From NCBI GenBank assembly GCA_025934775.1, contig JAICWO010000021.1, positions 1-64,000 of the forward strand: a stretch of 64,000 bases of DNA, in the 5' to 3' direction. This stretch comes from Gemmatimonadaceae bacterium (GTDB lineage: Bacteria > Gemmatimonadota > Gemmatimonadetes > Gemmatimonadales > Gemmatimonadaceae). The translations under genes were made by a program, and so were the position numbers. This document shows positions 26,818-35,937 of the stretch, piece by piece (within the stretch, counting starts at the first letter, position 1; each line of letters starts with the position of its first letter). Below the pieces are notes generated by a model that was given only the letters and a program-made list of their open reading frames with translations, did no database searches and was not told the origin of the DNA.

Positions 26818-27420
26818 ATGCGATCGTCCACGCCTCGATCGTTCACAAAGCTCGACGAAGCGCAACTCGCCACGCTCAGCCGGGGCCTGCGGATCATCGC
26901 CATTCGTTCGCTTGGCGACGCCGAGCTGGCGGACGAAGTCGTGCAGGAGACGCTCTCGCGCGCCGTCGTCGCGCTGCGCGAAGGGCGGCTTCAAGATCCA
27001 GCACGCCTCGGCGCGTTCGTTCGTGGAATCCTTCGGCACGTCGTGACCGATGAGCTGCGTCGACGCGGTCGGCTCGCCGGAATCGAGCGCGCGCTCGATG
27101 CGGCGGGAGACGGTGCTGATGCGCTCGAGAGCATCGTGCGCGATGAACAGGCCGCGGCCGTGCGTGCGGCCCTCGCACAACTACCTCCGGCGGATCAACG
27201 GCTCATTCACCTCTGCTTCGTCGACGGCCGCACGCCTGGAGAGATCGCGAGCCAGCTTCGCGAGCCGGCTGAGCGCGTCCGGAAGCAAAAATCGCGGGCG
27301 CTCGAACGGTTGCGTCAGGCATTCTTCGGCGCGCGTGCCGGTCACGTTCGACCGTCGACTCCGACTGTAATGGACGAGAGCACGCCAATCGCGGCTGGAA
27401 GGACGGTGATCGATGGCTGA
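26818..27420 (+). CDS. ECF-type RNA polymerase sigma factor
   Basis: 200 residues. Region 2 is seen in ELADEVVQETLSRAVVAL (near 42) and region 4 in LAQLPPADQRLIHLCFVDG with the helix-turn-helix RTPGEIASQLREPAERVRKQ. It overlaps the next gene by eight bases. That gene encodes a zinc anti-sigma domain, so this is a sigma/anti-sigma pair. The expected output is the operon itself, including the CHAT protease. No autoregulatory promoter motif could be assigned. Confidence 0.85.
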   Translation: MRSSTPRSFTKLDEAQLATLSRGLRIIAIRSLGDAELADEVVQETLSRAVVALREGRLQDPARLGAFVRGILRHVVTDELRRRGRLAGIERALDAAGDGADALESIVRDEQAAAVRAALAQLPPADQRLIHLCFVDGRTPGEIASQLREPAERVRKQKSRALERLRQAFFGARAGHVRPSTPTVMDESTPIAAGRTVIDG

Positions 27421-28138
27421 CACGTTGACTTGCGACGACGTGAACGATCCCGAGCTCGCGTCGCGGTACGTCGCGGGGACGCTGGACGCCGTCGCGACCG
27501 AGGTATTCGAGTCGCACTTCCTGACGTGCGCGCGCTGCCAGGATGCGATCGCGTTCTCCGCCGCCGTCAGGGGCGCTGCGGTGGCGACACCGGTGGCTCG
27601 TGCCGCTCGCATGCCGCGCCGCCGTCTAACGTTTCTCGCCGCGGCTGGGGTGGTGTTCACGGCCGTCATCACGCCAGTCGTCGCACATCGCGTGCGGGAA
27701 CGTCACGCCATCGAAGCGCTGGGCGTGCTCGATGCGCCGCCGGTGTACGGCGGTGTTGCCGTTCGCGGTGATGCCAGCGCGGGCGACTCGCTGTTCGGCG
27801 CGGGAACGGCGGCGTACGGCAACGGCGAGTACGCGCGTGCCGCGAGCGACTTGCGCGGTGCGATCGCCGCGGGCGCCGCCGTGCCGCCGGCGCGGTTCTT
27901 CCTCGGCGCATCTCTGCTCATGCTGCACCGTCCCGACGAGGCGGCAGCGGAGCTCGCGCGGGTGATCGCGAGCGGCGACAGTCCATATCTCGTCGAAGCG
28001 CACTACTATCGCGCGCTGGCGCTGTTGCAGCTCGATCAGGAGAACGCGGCCGCGGGCGAGCTCCGCCTTGTGCGCAATGGGCCGCTTGCCGATCGCGCCC
28101 GGTCGCTGCTCGCGCGCCTCGGCGAACGCGATCGGTAG
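27413..28138 (+). CDS. Membrane anti-sigma factor with zinc motif and TPR-like sensor part
   Basis: 241 residues. The N-terminal cytoplasmic part has HFLTCARC (near 35), the HxxxCxxC motif of zinc-binding anti-sigma domains. A membrane helix follows (LTFLAAAGVVFTAVITPVVA, near 70). The outer C-terminal ~140 residues contain tetratricopeptide-like helices (GTAAYGNGEYARAASDLRGA and YYRALALLQLDQENAAAGEL). It should hold the ECF sigma factor at the membrane. The TPR-like part could bind the TPR-CHAT protein encoded six bases downstream. Confidence 0.78.
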   Translation: MADTLTCDDVNDPELASRYVAGTLDAVATEVFESHFLTCARCQDAIAFSAAVRGAAVATPVARAARMPRRRLTFLAAAGVVFTAVITPVVAHRVRERHAIEALGVLDAPPVYGGVAVRGDASAGDSLFGAGTAAYGNGEYARAASDLRGAIAAGAAVPPARFFLGASLLMLHRPDEAAAELARVIASGDSPYLVEAHYYRALALLQLDQENAAAGELRLVRNGPLADRARSLLARLGERDR

Positions 28139-28144
28139 TCGTCG

Positions 28145-31100
28145 ATGCTGGCGTTTGCCGCTGCTGTCATGCTCGCGGTGCATGTCTCCGGCGATTCGCT
28201 TCGCGCCCGGCAGCTCCTGCGAGCGGCGAGTGACCGCGACGCGATGCTCGATGAGCGCGGCTATGCGATGCTCATCGAGCAAGCGTTCCGCGCCGACCCG
28301 GGCTATTTCCCGGCGCAGCGCGCGATGCTCGTGGTGGAGCGTGGTCGTCTTCCAATTCGAGAAGTGCGCGCTGCGTTCGCGCACGTGCCCGGGCTGTCCG
28401 CGGCGGACTCGGCATGTCTCGTGATCGAAGCAGGCTACGTGTCAGGACGGCAGACACGCACGGTCAGGGCGTTGCACGCAGCCGAACGCCGGCTTGGCAA
28501 GTCGACGTGTCTCGAGTACGTGGTCGCGACGCTGGCGAGCGCCGATCGCATGCAAACGCGCGTGCAGCTCGAGCGCGAGTGGCGTCCGGTGCTCGCCAGC
28601 CGCCCGACCGACGCGCTCGTGCTATTAGAGTATGCGAAAGCACTGCAGACGATCGGGGACCCGGCCGCCGCCGAACGTGCGATGGAGCGGGCATCGGCAT
28701 CGGCGGCGGATTGGGAATCGTATCTGCTGATTCAACAAACGATCATCGCGTCGCGTACGGCGCGCGGCGACAGCGCCGGCGCGCGGCGCGTGCGCGACGC
28801 TCTCTCGAGATCGACCGCGCGCGACGGACGTCCCGGTGTTCGCTTCGTCTTCGAGTCCGCCATCTGTTGCTGGCGAGCGCCCGCTGGCGACGGCTGGATG
28901 GCGGTGGCGGAATTGGCCGGTTCCCACGCCGCGCGAGGACATCTGGCCAAGCTGTACGAAGCACTCGGCGCCGGCGAGACCGATGCGGGACGTCCAGCCG
29001 TCGCCGTTCGATTTCTACGCTCCGCCGCGGCCCTGGCGGATTCGCTCGGCTGGCGGCCGCTGCGAGAGGCGATCTACGTCCGGCTCGGCCGCGCCTACGC
29101 GAAGAGCGGCGATTGGACGCATGCCGTCCCCGCTCTGCGGAAGGCGCTCGCGATCGCGGATCCTGACGAGACGTACTACCTCGCCGACATCCACCACAAT
29201 CTCGCGCATGCGTACGAAGCGGCGGGGCGCATGCCCGAGGCGGCAGCCGAAGTGGATCGGTTCGCCTCACTCGCCGGCACACTCACCGGCGACGGGATCA
29301 GCGTCATCAGCCTCTACGACGCAGGGGTGATCCGCTGGGAGGCCCGGCGACACTCGGCCGCGATCGCGGCGTTCGATTCGATGGTGCACGTCATCGAGCA
29401 GCGCCACGCGAATTACTACTACGCCGGCGAGTACTACGAGCGCATGGGCGACCCGGCTCGCGCGCTGCACTACTATCGGGCGGTGACGTGGTCCGACACC
29501 GAGGAGGGTGCACGAGCACTGACCGGCCTCGCGCGCGTCTACGAGTCGCTGGGCATGCGCGACAGTGCCGCCGCCGTCGCGCAACGTCACGACGTGGATG
29601 TGCAAACGCCGGAGGAAGTTCGGCTTCAGCCCCGCATTCTCGTCTCGCAAGGTCGAACAGCGGAGGGACTTTCGCTCGCCCGCGCCTGGGCCGACAGTCA
29701 GGTCAGACGCGGCAATGCACGCGGCGCAGCGCTCGCCGAGCTCGAAGTCGCGCGGCTCATGGAGAATGTCGCGACGCCGGCAGAGCAGCTCGCGTGGGCG
29801 CGCCGGGCGGAACGCTCGGCGAAGCGCACGAGCTTCACTGATGGCGTCGTTCGCGCGCAGGCGTTCGCGGCCGACGCCATGGTGCGCCTCGATTCAGCGC
29901 GTTCCGCGATCGACATCGCGGACAGCGCGTCGAGCGAGGCCGCCGCGAGCGGCGCGGCCGAAAGTCGTTTCGTGGCCGCGGTCGCACGCGGCGACGTGCT
30001 GGGCGCGGCGCGCCGAGTGGATGCCGCACTCGCCGCCTATGACACCGCGGGACGACTCGTCGACTCGATGGCGGACTCGTTCGACGGAGATCTCGAGCGC
30101 TCTCGAATGCGCGCGTACCAGCTCGCCCCATTCGATCGCGCCGTCGCACTCCTGCTGCGCGAGCCCATGGACCGCCATCGCCTCCAATCGCTCGTCTTCT
30201 GGTCGCAGCGGCGCAACGCGGCGGCACTGCCGCCGCTTCGCGGCCAAGTCGAAGATGCGTTGCCGGTCGGCACGATCGCGGCGCGCCTTGGCCGCGGGCG
30301 CGCGGTGGTCGCGTACGTATTGTTGGACAGTGCCGCGGCGGCGATCGTCATCACGCATTCCGGCGCGAACGTTGTCGCACTGCCGACCACCGCCGGCGAT
30401 ATCGCGCGGCTGGTGGCCGACGTTCGTCGGCCGTGGACAACCTCGTATGTCGAACGCGTCGATCTCGCGCGCGCCAATGTCGACACGACGGCACCCCGGG
30501 AGCTGTCGCGTGCGCTCATCGCGCCGTTGATGCCATTCCTCTCCGGCATCCAAACATTGGCGGTCGTTCCAGATGGCGCGCTTCATCTCGCGCCGTTCGA
30601 TCTTCTGCCCACGGCGCGCGGTATCATGATCGACCAGTTCGCCGTGTCGCTCGCGCCTACCATGCGGTTCGCCGCGATGGGCACGAGTGCACACCTCGAT
30701 CGCGCATCGCTTCTACTCGTAGGCGGCGATGCGCCAGGAGCGACCGCCGAAGTCGACGCGCTGGAACGGCTCTGGTCGCACGGGCGAACGCATGCCGTAT
30801 GGACGTCCAGCACCACGGCGGCGTCGATTCGCGACGCGATGCAGCATTATGAGATTCTTCATTTCGCGACGCACGCGGTGGTCGACCAGCGCGAGCCGCT
30901 CGCGTCGAGGCTCGTGCTGCGCGAAGCGCACGACGAGGTCCCGGCGATGATTCTGTCCGTGGCCGACATCGAGCGCGTTCGGCTGCACGGGCAGCTCGTG
31001 GTGCTCGATGCCTGTGACACGCAGGATGGACAACTACTTCCAGGCGTCGGGCCGACGGGCCTCGCGCGGACCTTTCTCGTGAGCGGCGCCCGCGCGGTGA

Positions 31101-31282
31101 TCGCGACGCAGTGGCCGGTTGGCGCGAGCGCGGCGCCGTTCATGGCTGCCTTCTACGCGCGCCTCGCCGCCGGCGAACCGGCGGAGGAAGCGTTGCGCTC
31201 GGCCAAGCAGGAAATGCGCGCCCATGCCGCGACGCGCAATCCGTTCAACTGGGCCGGATTCGTCCTCGTGCGCGGTGGCTGA
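28145..31282 (+). CDS. TPR-CHAT protease (caspase-like)
   Basis: 1045 residues. The N-terminus (MLAFAAAVMLAVHVSGDSL) is a signal or anchor segment. Residues ~20-650 carry many TPR-like helical repeats (AIYVRLGRAYAKSGDW, FDSMVHVIEQRHANYY and others). The C-terminal CHAT domain has HFATHA (His near 906) and VVLDACDTQDG with the catalytic Cys near 957, then GLARTFLVSGARAVIATQWPV. CHAT proteases cut specific proteins when their TPR part senses a partner. Third gene of the sigma operon. Its target is unknown; location outside the cytoplasm is inferred from the N-terminus. Confidence 0.83.
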   Translation: MLAFAAAVMLAVHVSGDSLRARQLLRAASDRDAMLDERGYAMLIEQAFRADPGYFPAQRAMLVVERGRLPIREVRAAFAHVPGLSAADSACLVIEAGYVSGRQTRTVRALHAAERRLGKSTCLEYVVATLASADRMQTRVQLEREWRPVLASRPTDALVLLEYAKALQTIGDPAAAERAMERASASAADWESYLLIQQTIIASRTARGDSAGARRVRDALSRSTARDGRPGVRFVFESAICCWRAPAGDGWMAVAELAGSHAARGHLAKLYEALGAGETDAGRPAVAVRFLRSAAALADSLGWRPLREAIYVRLGRAYAKSGDWTHAVPALRKALAIADPDETYYLADIHHNLAHAYEAAGRMPEAAAEVDRFASLAGTLTGDGISVISLYDAGVIRWEARRHSAAIAAFDSMVHVIEQRHANYYYAGEYYERMGDPARALHYYRAVTWSDTEEGARALTGLARVYESLGMRDSAAAVAQRHDVDVQTPEEVRLQPRILVSQGRTAEGLSLARAWADSQVRRGNARGAALAELEVARLMENVATPAEQLAWARRAERSAKRTSFTDGVVRAQAFAADAMVRLDSARSAIDIADSASSEAAASGAAESRFVAAVARGDVLGAARRVDAALAAYDTAGRLVDSMADSFDGDLERSRMRAYQLAPFDRAVALLLREPMDRHRLQSLVFWSQRRNAAALPPLRGQVEDALPVGTIAARLGRGRAVVAYVLLDSAAAAIVITHSGANVVALPTTAGDIARLVADVRRPWTTSYVERVDLARANVDTTAPRELSRALIAPLMPFLSGIQTLAVVPDGALHLAPFDLLPTARGIMIDQFAVSLAPTMRFAAMGTSAHLDRASLLLVGGDAPGATAEVDALERLWSHGRTHAVWTSSTTAASIRDAMQHYEILHFATHAVVDQREPLASRLVLREAHDEVPAMILSVADIERVRLHGQLVVLDACDTQDGQLLPGVGPTGLARTFLVSGARAVIATQWPVGASAAPFMAAFYARLAAGEPAEEALRSAKQEMRAHAATRNPFNWAGFVLVRGG

Positions 31283-31285
31283 TCG

Positions 31286-31447
31286 CTATTCGCGGCCCGA
31301 TGCCACCGGCGCGTTCGACAGCGACGACGGCAGCTTCGCGTCGCCCGCCGACGGACCGTTGCCGTCGAGCAATCCGCGGCCGACGAGCTGCGCCGCGAGC
31401 ACCGTCTGAATCACGTTCGTGATGTTGTTCGTGGTCGTCCCGGGCGC
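31286..31447 (-). pseudogene. Duplicated 3' end of the flotillin gene
   Basis: The minus strand encodes TTTNNITNVIQTVLAAQLVG and GRGLLDGNGPSAGDAKLPS, nearly identical to the C-terminus of the intact flotillin at 33876-35216. About 125 bases (roughly 31322-31445) are close to 90 percent identical to 33903-34030 by eye, in the same orientation. The fragment ends abruptly at the join with the amidohydrolase pseudogene. It has no start or upstream part. Confidence 0.85.
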
Positions 31448-32125
31448 GCCGGCGCACCAGCTCACGGCGTGGAACGGAAGCAACGCGCTCACCGCGGTGA
31501 TCCAACTATCGAGAACATCGACGCGATGCGCAGCAACAGATGCCGCCAAGCGCGCATTTAGCGGCGATCACCGAAGGCGGTGCGGCGACGAACGTCATGG
31601 CCGCCGAGGCGTCAGCCGACTTCTACATCCGGCATCGCGACGAAGTGAATCTGGTGCAGATGACGGCGATGGTCGACAATGCCGCCCGCGCCGCGGCGTC
31701 CGCGACGGGCACAAGAGTAAAGATCGACCACCACTGCCACGATCGCAACGCCATCAGCGACGGGTCGATCGGCGAGATCGCTTTGGCGTGCATGAAAAAA
31801 GTTCGGCGCCGCCGGAGTGAATCCCGAGCTCGGCTAGCCGCAGGGCTACCATACGACCGGGAGCGCGTCGAGCGCGGTCCCGGTCGCCCGATTCAGCGCC
31901 AAACCATCCGACGCGCCTAATCACACACACGAGATGGAGCAGGGCGCCGTCGACTCCGCAGTGCCACCCAGGCTCCGCGACGGCCGCGTAGGCAGGGACG
32001 AAGCCGCTCTGCGACGTCGCCACGCCGACTACCGCGCCGTCGTGAAGAAGGAATTCGACACGATCCGCGGCTGACACAATCAACATTTGGAAGGTCCAAT
32101 GAAGGTGTGCGTCGTGCGCCCAAGG
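31447..32125 (+). pseudogene. Decayed 3' half of an M20 amidohydrolase gene
   Basis: It begins with the codons for APAHQLTAWNGSNALTAVI and continues through ITEGGAATNV, ADFYIRHRDEV, MVDNAARAAASATGTRVKID and GSIGEIALACMKK. It ends with sequence matching EFD-I-HNQ near 32055-32100. All of it parallels the intact gene at 25297-26724 from about residue 245 onwards. There are several frameshifts (one near 31525, one after 31800) and lost segments. The join to the flotillin fragment falls in a short shared GCGCCG-type sequence. The short plus-strand ORFs here are remnants of this gene. Confidence 0.85.
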
Positions 32126-32225
32126 TCTCTGCGCCGTCACGACCCGTGTCAACATCGCGCATTGCGATGAGCCCTCGCCGTCGTCGCCGTCAGGCGCGGT
32201 ACTGAATATCGAGCATTCCACGCAG

Positions 32226-32919
32226 TTATGGCCTGTCCGCTGCTCTTCCTCGACCTCTGATCAGAGAATCAACGATCCGGACGAGCTCCGCGCTGTCGGG
32301 CGGTACCGGATATCGCCAGCCATTTACGATAACTGTAGGTGTGGCTGTCACCTGGAGCCGAGAGGCTAACTCTCTGCTCGCTTCGAGCCTTCCGACCTTC
32401 GCGTTGCTTTGTGTGCACGCGGTGAAGCGCGACGTGTCGGGCACACCCACCTCATGCGCGTACGAAGCCCATGATTTCAGGCCGAAGGAGTCCTGTTTCG
32501 CATAGAGCAGCGCCTCGATCGCCACGAAGCGGCCGTGCTGGTCAGCACACTCGGCAGCTTTGGCGGCCGGCTCCGCAAAGCGATGTATTCGGGCGAGCGG
32601 AAACGGCACGTAGTACAATGCCACAACGTCTGGATGTCGCGCCGCAACAGCCTGAATCGAGCTCTGAAAAGCTTTGCAGTAAGGACACTCGAAATCACCA
32701 AACTCGGCGATCTTGATCGGTGCACCATTGCCGCCAATAATGTGGGCGGCTCGTTGTATAGCGTTCCAGTCTGCCGGCGGAACGAGTTGGGGCTCAACAA
32801 CGCCAGACGGCCGCGTTCCGGTCGTTTCAAAAAAGCTCGCGGTGCATTACAACCCCTGCGACAGCGGCGACACTGAGTGCCATTACAGCATTTGCAAGAC
32901 TGTTCAGCTTCGTGAGCAT
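32226..32919 (-). pseudogene. DsbA-like thiol oxidoreductase gene with a frameshift in an A6 run
   Basis: ATG at 32919 has AGGAG upstream and encodes a membrane-anchor/signal segment (ANAVMALSVAAVAGVV) up to HRELF. The frame then ends at TGA because of six T (A6 on the plus strand, 32829-32834). With five T the frame stays open for ~230 residues. It continues through PADWNAIQRAAHIIGGNGAP, then IAEFGDFECPYCKAF (thioredoxin CPYC active site) and VTATPTVIVNG (cis-proline loop). Downstream codons look well kept, so the shift is recent, a sequencing error, or bypassed by slippage. Oxidises or isomerises disulfides outside the cytoplasm if made. Confidence 0.75.
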
Positions 32920-32983
32920 GGGTTGCTCCTATTGAGACTCGGGACCCCTGCGGCCGCGGCGACGGCATTAGGGTTTCAGAATG

Positions 32984-33226
32984 TCATGCTGAACATTGAG
33001 CCACGTTGTCGCCGGCAGGGCAATCAGCGCCTCCATCGCTGCATGTGATGGCGCCTCCGCACCCAGCGAGCGCACAAGCTTCGCCTGGAGCCGGGCTATT
33101 GCACGTCCCCTGGTCTTGCGGATAGCACACGCAGCACCCGGTTATGCAGCTGTTGTCGAGTGCTCGCTTGGGTGCCGGCGTTGCGCTGAGGCGCAGGCTT
33201 ACAACGGAAAAGACTGCGACAAACAG
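32984..33226 (-). CDS. Possible cysteine-rich secreted peptide
   Basis: An 80-codon frame ends 64 bases before the DsbA-like gene on the same strand. It opens with a hydrophobic stretch (LFVAVFSVVSLRLSATPA) followed by a region with ten cysteines (SCITGCCVCYPQDQGTC, ACALAGCGGAITC and on). No ATG, GTG or TTG is available in frame; CTG at 33226 is the only start-like codon, so this may be a remnant. Nearness to a thiol oxidoreductase gene makes a disulfide-rich product plausible. I do not recognise a family. Confidence 0.35.
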   Translation of the reverse strand: MFVAVFSVVSLRLSATPAPKRALDNSCITGCCVCYPQDQGTCNSPAPGEACALAGCGGAITCSDGGADCPAGDNVAQCSA

Positions 33227-33875
33227 TCCACGCGCAGCCGAATTGTATCGCTTTGATTCAGTGGGCTGCGATCTCTTGAGTCACGCTTTGCAATTCGTTG
33301 GCATTGTCACCGCATAGTCCCGGCGAAACGCTACCTCCACATTGTGGACGAATCCCGTGTTCGCATCCGGATGTTTCCCTGTCCGGGCCGGGCGGCGAGC
33401 GCGACCGAGACATGAGCGCGCGGGACGCATCTCTCGGCCGACTCGCGGGCGCGTACCGCCACGCTCACCTCTTGCGGCGTAGCCGACGTACCGGATCGGC
33501 AAACGAACCGCGCCGCGAGTAGATCGCGCAATACGAATTCCCGCGAGTCTTCGGCGAACCGCTCGACGTTCTGCGCCGGAGGGGTCACGATGCTTTAGCC
33601 GAGCGGCGCGCCCGCTTCCGCAGCGACAGGACTGCGGTGACGGCCGTTCCGTGCCGCTGATGCGCGCGACGGTATGACGTCAAGCGCTGCCGCAGCTACG
33701 AACCAGATGATCGTAGTCTCATGCCGAAACCCCGAAGGGCCGCGGAACGCGCAGGTGCTCCGGCGTAGCCCGGCAGAAATGAGTGGTGGGCGGTAGGCTT
33801 GAACAGCTTGCCCGCCGCCGTTTGGATCAATTCTCGCATCGGCTCGCCAATATCGCGTGTTCGACTATGACTCGC
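33227..33875. other. Gene-poor stretch with degraded coding-like sequence
   Basis: Two overlapping minus-strand frames (about 33588-33331 and 33502-33281) look like pieces of one shifted reading frame ending in VAFRRDYAVTMPTNCKA, but I do not recognise a family. From 33600 to 33875 no convincing gene is visible. Together with 31286-33226 this is a decay zone between the CHAT operon and the flotillin gene. Confidence 0.35.
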
Positions 33876-35216
33876 CTACCGCTTCACCGCCGACGAACTC
33901 GCGAGTGGCGACGGCAGCTTCGCGTCGCCCGCCGACGGACCGTTGCCGTCGAGCAATCCGCGCCCCACGAGCTGTGCCGCCAGGACCGTCTGAATGACGT
34001 TCGTGATGTTGTTCGTGGTCGTCTCGGGAGCGCCGTGCTCGCCGCTGTTGGAGATCGTGATGAGCTTCGCTTCGCCGAGCGCGTCGGCGATGACGGGCGC
34101 GATCTGCGGCAGCAACTCGATCTGGCGATAGCGGAAGTACGATTCGCCGCCGGCCTGAATCGCCTGATTCACCTTCTGAATGCTTTCCGCGGTGGCTTCG
34201 GCGATCTTGCGGATGCGGATCGCTTCGGCGTCAGCCGCGGCTTCCGCCTCGAGACGCACCTTGGCCGCATCCGCCTTCGCCTGCGCGATCTGCGTCGCAT
34301 CGAGCTCGGCGGCGCGCTGCAAGCCCGCCGCCTCTTGCCGCTTCGCTTCAGCCTGGGCGACCAGCGCGGCGTTCGACGCTTTCGTCTGTTCCAGCTCCCG
34401 CTGCTTGTCGGAGATCGCGCGTTCCGCCTCGAGCTGCGCTTCCTTGGCGCGCCGCGACTGGTTCGCCGAGACGATGTCCGCGTTCGCCTGGGCTTCCGCC
34501 GCCGACTGCCGGCGGCGTGCTTCGGCGACTTCGGACTGCACGACTTTGATATTCAACGAGTTGAATATAAGGCCGAGGTCGGTGAGCTCGCGCGAGCACG
34601 CCTTGCGGATGATGACGGCGAGCGGATCGTCTTCGTCTTCGATCGACCGGTCCTCGGCTTCGGCGAGCGCCGTCGGCGCTGCCTTGACCGGGAGTGTCTG
34701 GCCGGAAGTGCCCGGCAGGAGGGCGCGCGCCGGAGCCGGGGCCGTCTTCGCCGAGAAGAGCTGATCGTGCGTGAGCAGGTTCATCGCGCGGCGGCCGGAG
34801 CTCGAGAGCAAGTCGGTCAGCGTGCTGAGCTGATCGCTGTCGCTCTTGGAGAAGAACCGGTTGGCGGCCGTCTTGATGAGCGCGTCCGTGTCGCCAACCG
34901 AAACGATCGCGCTCGCGAGGACGCGCACCTTGATCGGCCGCGGGGTGCCGTTCTCGTCGACGTCAGCCGTCTGGTCCGTGATGTCGAGGTCGATGTTGAT
35001 GACCTTGCTCGAGATCGTCGTGCCCGTCGTGAGCAGCGGAATCTCCTTCGATTTGCCGGGGCCGCGATAGGTCACCGTGCCGCCGTGCAGCCAACTGACG
35101 AGCCGGATCGTGCCCGCTTCGACGTTGCGGAGAAATCCGGCGACGATCATCGGGATCACGACGACCACGAACCCGACGACGATCGCGATCATCGCGCCGC
35201 CTGAGAGCATACCCAT
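33876..35216 (-). CDS. Flotillin-like SPFH/band-7 membrane scaffold protein
   Basis: 446 residues. An N-terminal membrane helix (AMIAIVVGFVVVVIPMIVAG) is followed by the SPFH domain (residues ~30-230) with an acidic/proline-rich loop (SIEDEDDPLAV). A long Ala/Glu/Arg coiled coil (about 235-370; RRRQSAAEAQANADI, AKEAQLEAERAI) leads to a flexible C-terminus with TTTNNITNVIQTVLAAQLVG. Flotillins organise membrane microdomains. An NfeD-like gene lies upstream on the same strand, the usual partner. The last ~125 bases are duplicated at 31322-31445. Confidence 0.88.
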   Translation of the reverse strand: MGMLSGGAMIAIVVGFVVVVIPMIVAGFLRNVEAGTIRLVSWLHGGTVTYRGPGKSKEIPLLTTGTTISSKVINIDLDITDQTADVDENGTPRPIKVRVLASAIVSVGDTDALIKTAANRFFSKSDSDQLSTLTDLLSSSGRRAMNLLTHDQLFSAKTAPAPARALLPGTSGQTLPVKAAPTALAEAEDRSIEDEDDPLAVIIRKACSRELTDLGLIFNSLNIKVVQSEVAEARRRQSAAEAQANADIVSANQSRRAKEAQLEAERAISDKQRELEQTKASNAALVAQAEAKRQEAAGLQRAAELDATQIAQAKADAAKVRLEAEAAADAEAIRIRKIAEATAESIQKVNQAIQAGGESYFRYRQIELLPQIAPVIADALGEAKLITISNSGEHGAPETTTNNITNVIQTVLAAQLVGRGLLDGNGPSAGDAKLPSPLASSSAVKR

Positions 35217-35258
35217 ACGTACCCCTGCGATAGGAGAGTGGAGACTACAGAATTGTTA

Positions 35259-35858
35259 TTAGAGAACGGATACCGTACACCGGTTCGTGCCGGCGTCCAC
35301 ATCCTCGATTCGTACCTTCTGTCCGGCACGGACGCGGACGCCGAGCGAACGGTCGCCGGGCTGGAGCGTTGCGAGAATCTGAATCATCTGGCCGTCCATC
35401 TCGAGGGAGACGATCCCGTTTCCGTTCGCGTCAAACCCCGTGACGGCGGTGGCTTCGTCGGAGACGGCGCTCTCGAGCGTTTGCGCGGGCGCCGAGGCAA
35501 ACCTCATGGAGAAATTCCACAGCGGCGCCACGAGAATTCGCTCGAACAACACGGCCCCCGCGATCGCGCCCGCAAGCTGCAGCACGCCGCCAGTGACCGG
35601 CCGCAGCAGCTCGCCGGCTGCGCCCAAGCCCAATAGGAAGCTGAAGACGAATCGCGGTGAGGTGACGGACCACAGCGCGCGCGTTACGGAGCTCCCGCCC
35701 GCATGATTCGCCCGACCGCGCGCGTGCGTGTGCACGTGACCAGGCGCATGGGCGTGAGCGCGCGACGCGCCGGCGTGACCTCCGTGCCCGAGGCCGCTGA
35801 GCGCCATGAACACGAGGCCCAAGGCGCCGAGCAACAGACTCGTGATGTAGAGGTCCAT
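35259..35858 (-). CDS. NfeD-like membrane protein with a histidine-rich loop
   Basis: 199 residues from ATG 35858. One membrane helix (ITSLLLGALGLVFMALSG) leads into a His-rich stretch (HGGHAGASRAHAHAPGHVHT) of about 30 residues. Two more hydrophobic segments follow (FVFSFLLGLGAAGELL, VLQLAGAIAGAVLFERILV). The C-terminal ~70 residues form a beta-barrel-like OB domain ending VRAGQKVRIEDVDAGTNRC, as in NfeD/YqiJ/YuaF proteins that pair with flotillins. The His-rich loop could bind metal. The gene is 42 bases upstream of the flotillin gene. Confidence 0.7.
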   Translation of the reverse strand: MDLYITSLLLGALGLVFMALSGLGHGGHAGASRAHAHAPGHVHTHARGRANHAGGSSVTRALWSVTSPRFVFSFLLGLGAAGELLRPVTGGVLQLAGAIAGAVLFERILVAPLWNFSMRFASAPAQTLESAVSDEATAVTGFDANGNGIVSLEMDGQMIQILATLQPGDRSLGVRVRAGQKVRIEDVDAGTNRCTVSVL

Positions 35859-35937
35859 CTGGGGTACGGGAGTTTGGGGTGCGTCACCTACGCGTACATA
35901 CAACGTGGGCGGACGTTAGGAAGTTGCAAGGAGTGCT

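Noticed and set aside
31419..31920. Two short plus-strand ORFs taken as genes
   Set aside because: They are pieces of the frameshifted M20 pseudogene, matched segment by segment to the intact copy.
33783..35204. 473-codon plus-strand frame
   Set aside because: Antisense to the flotillin gene, which has clear SPFH features.
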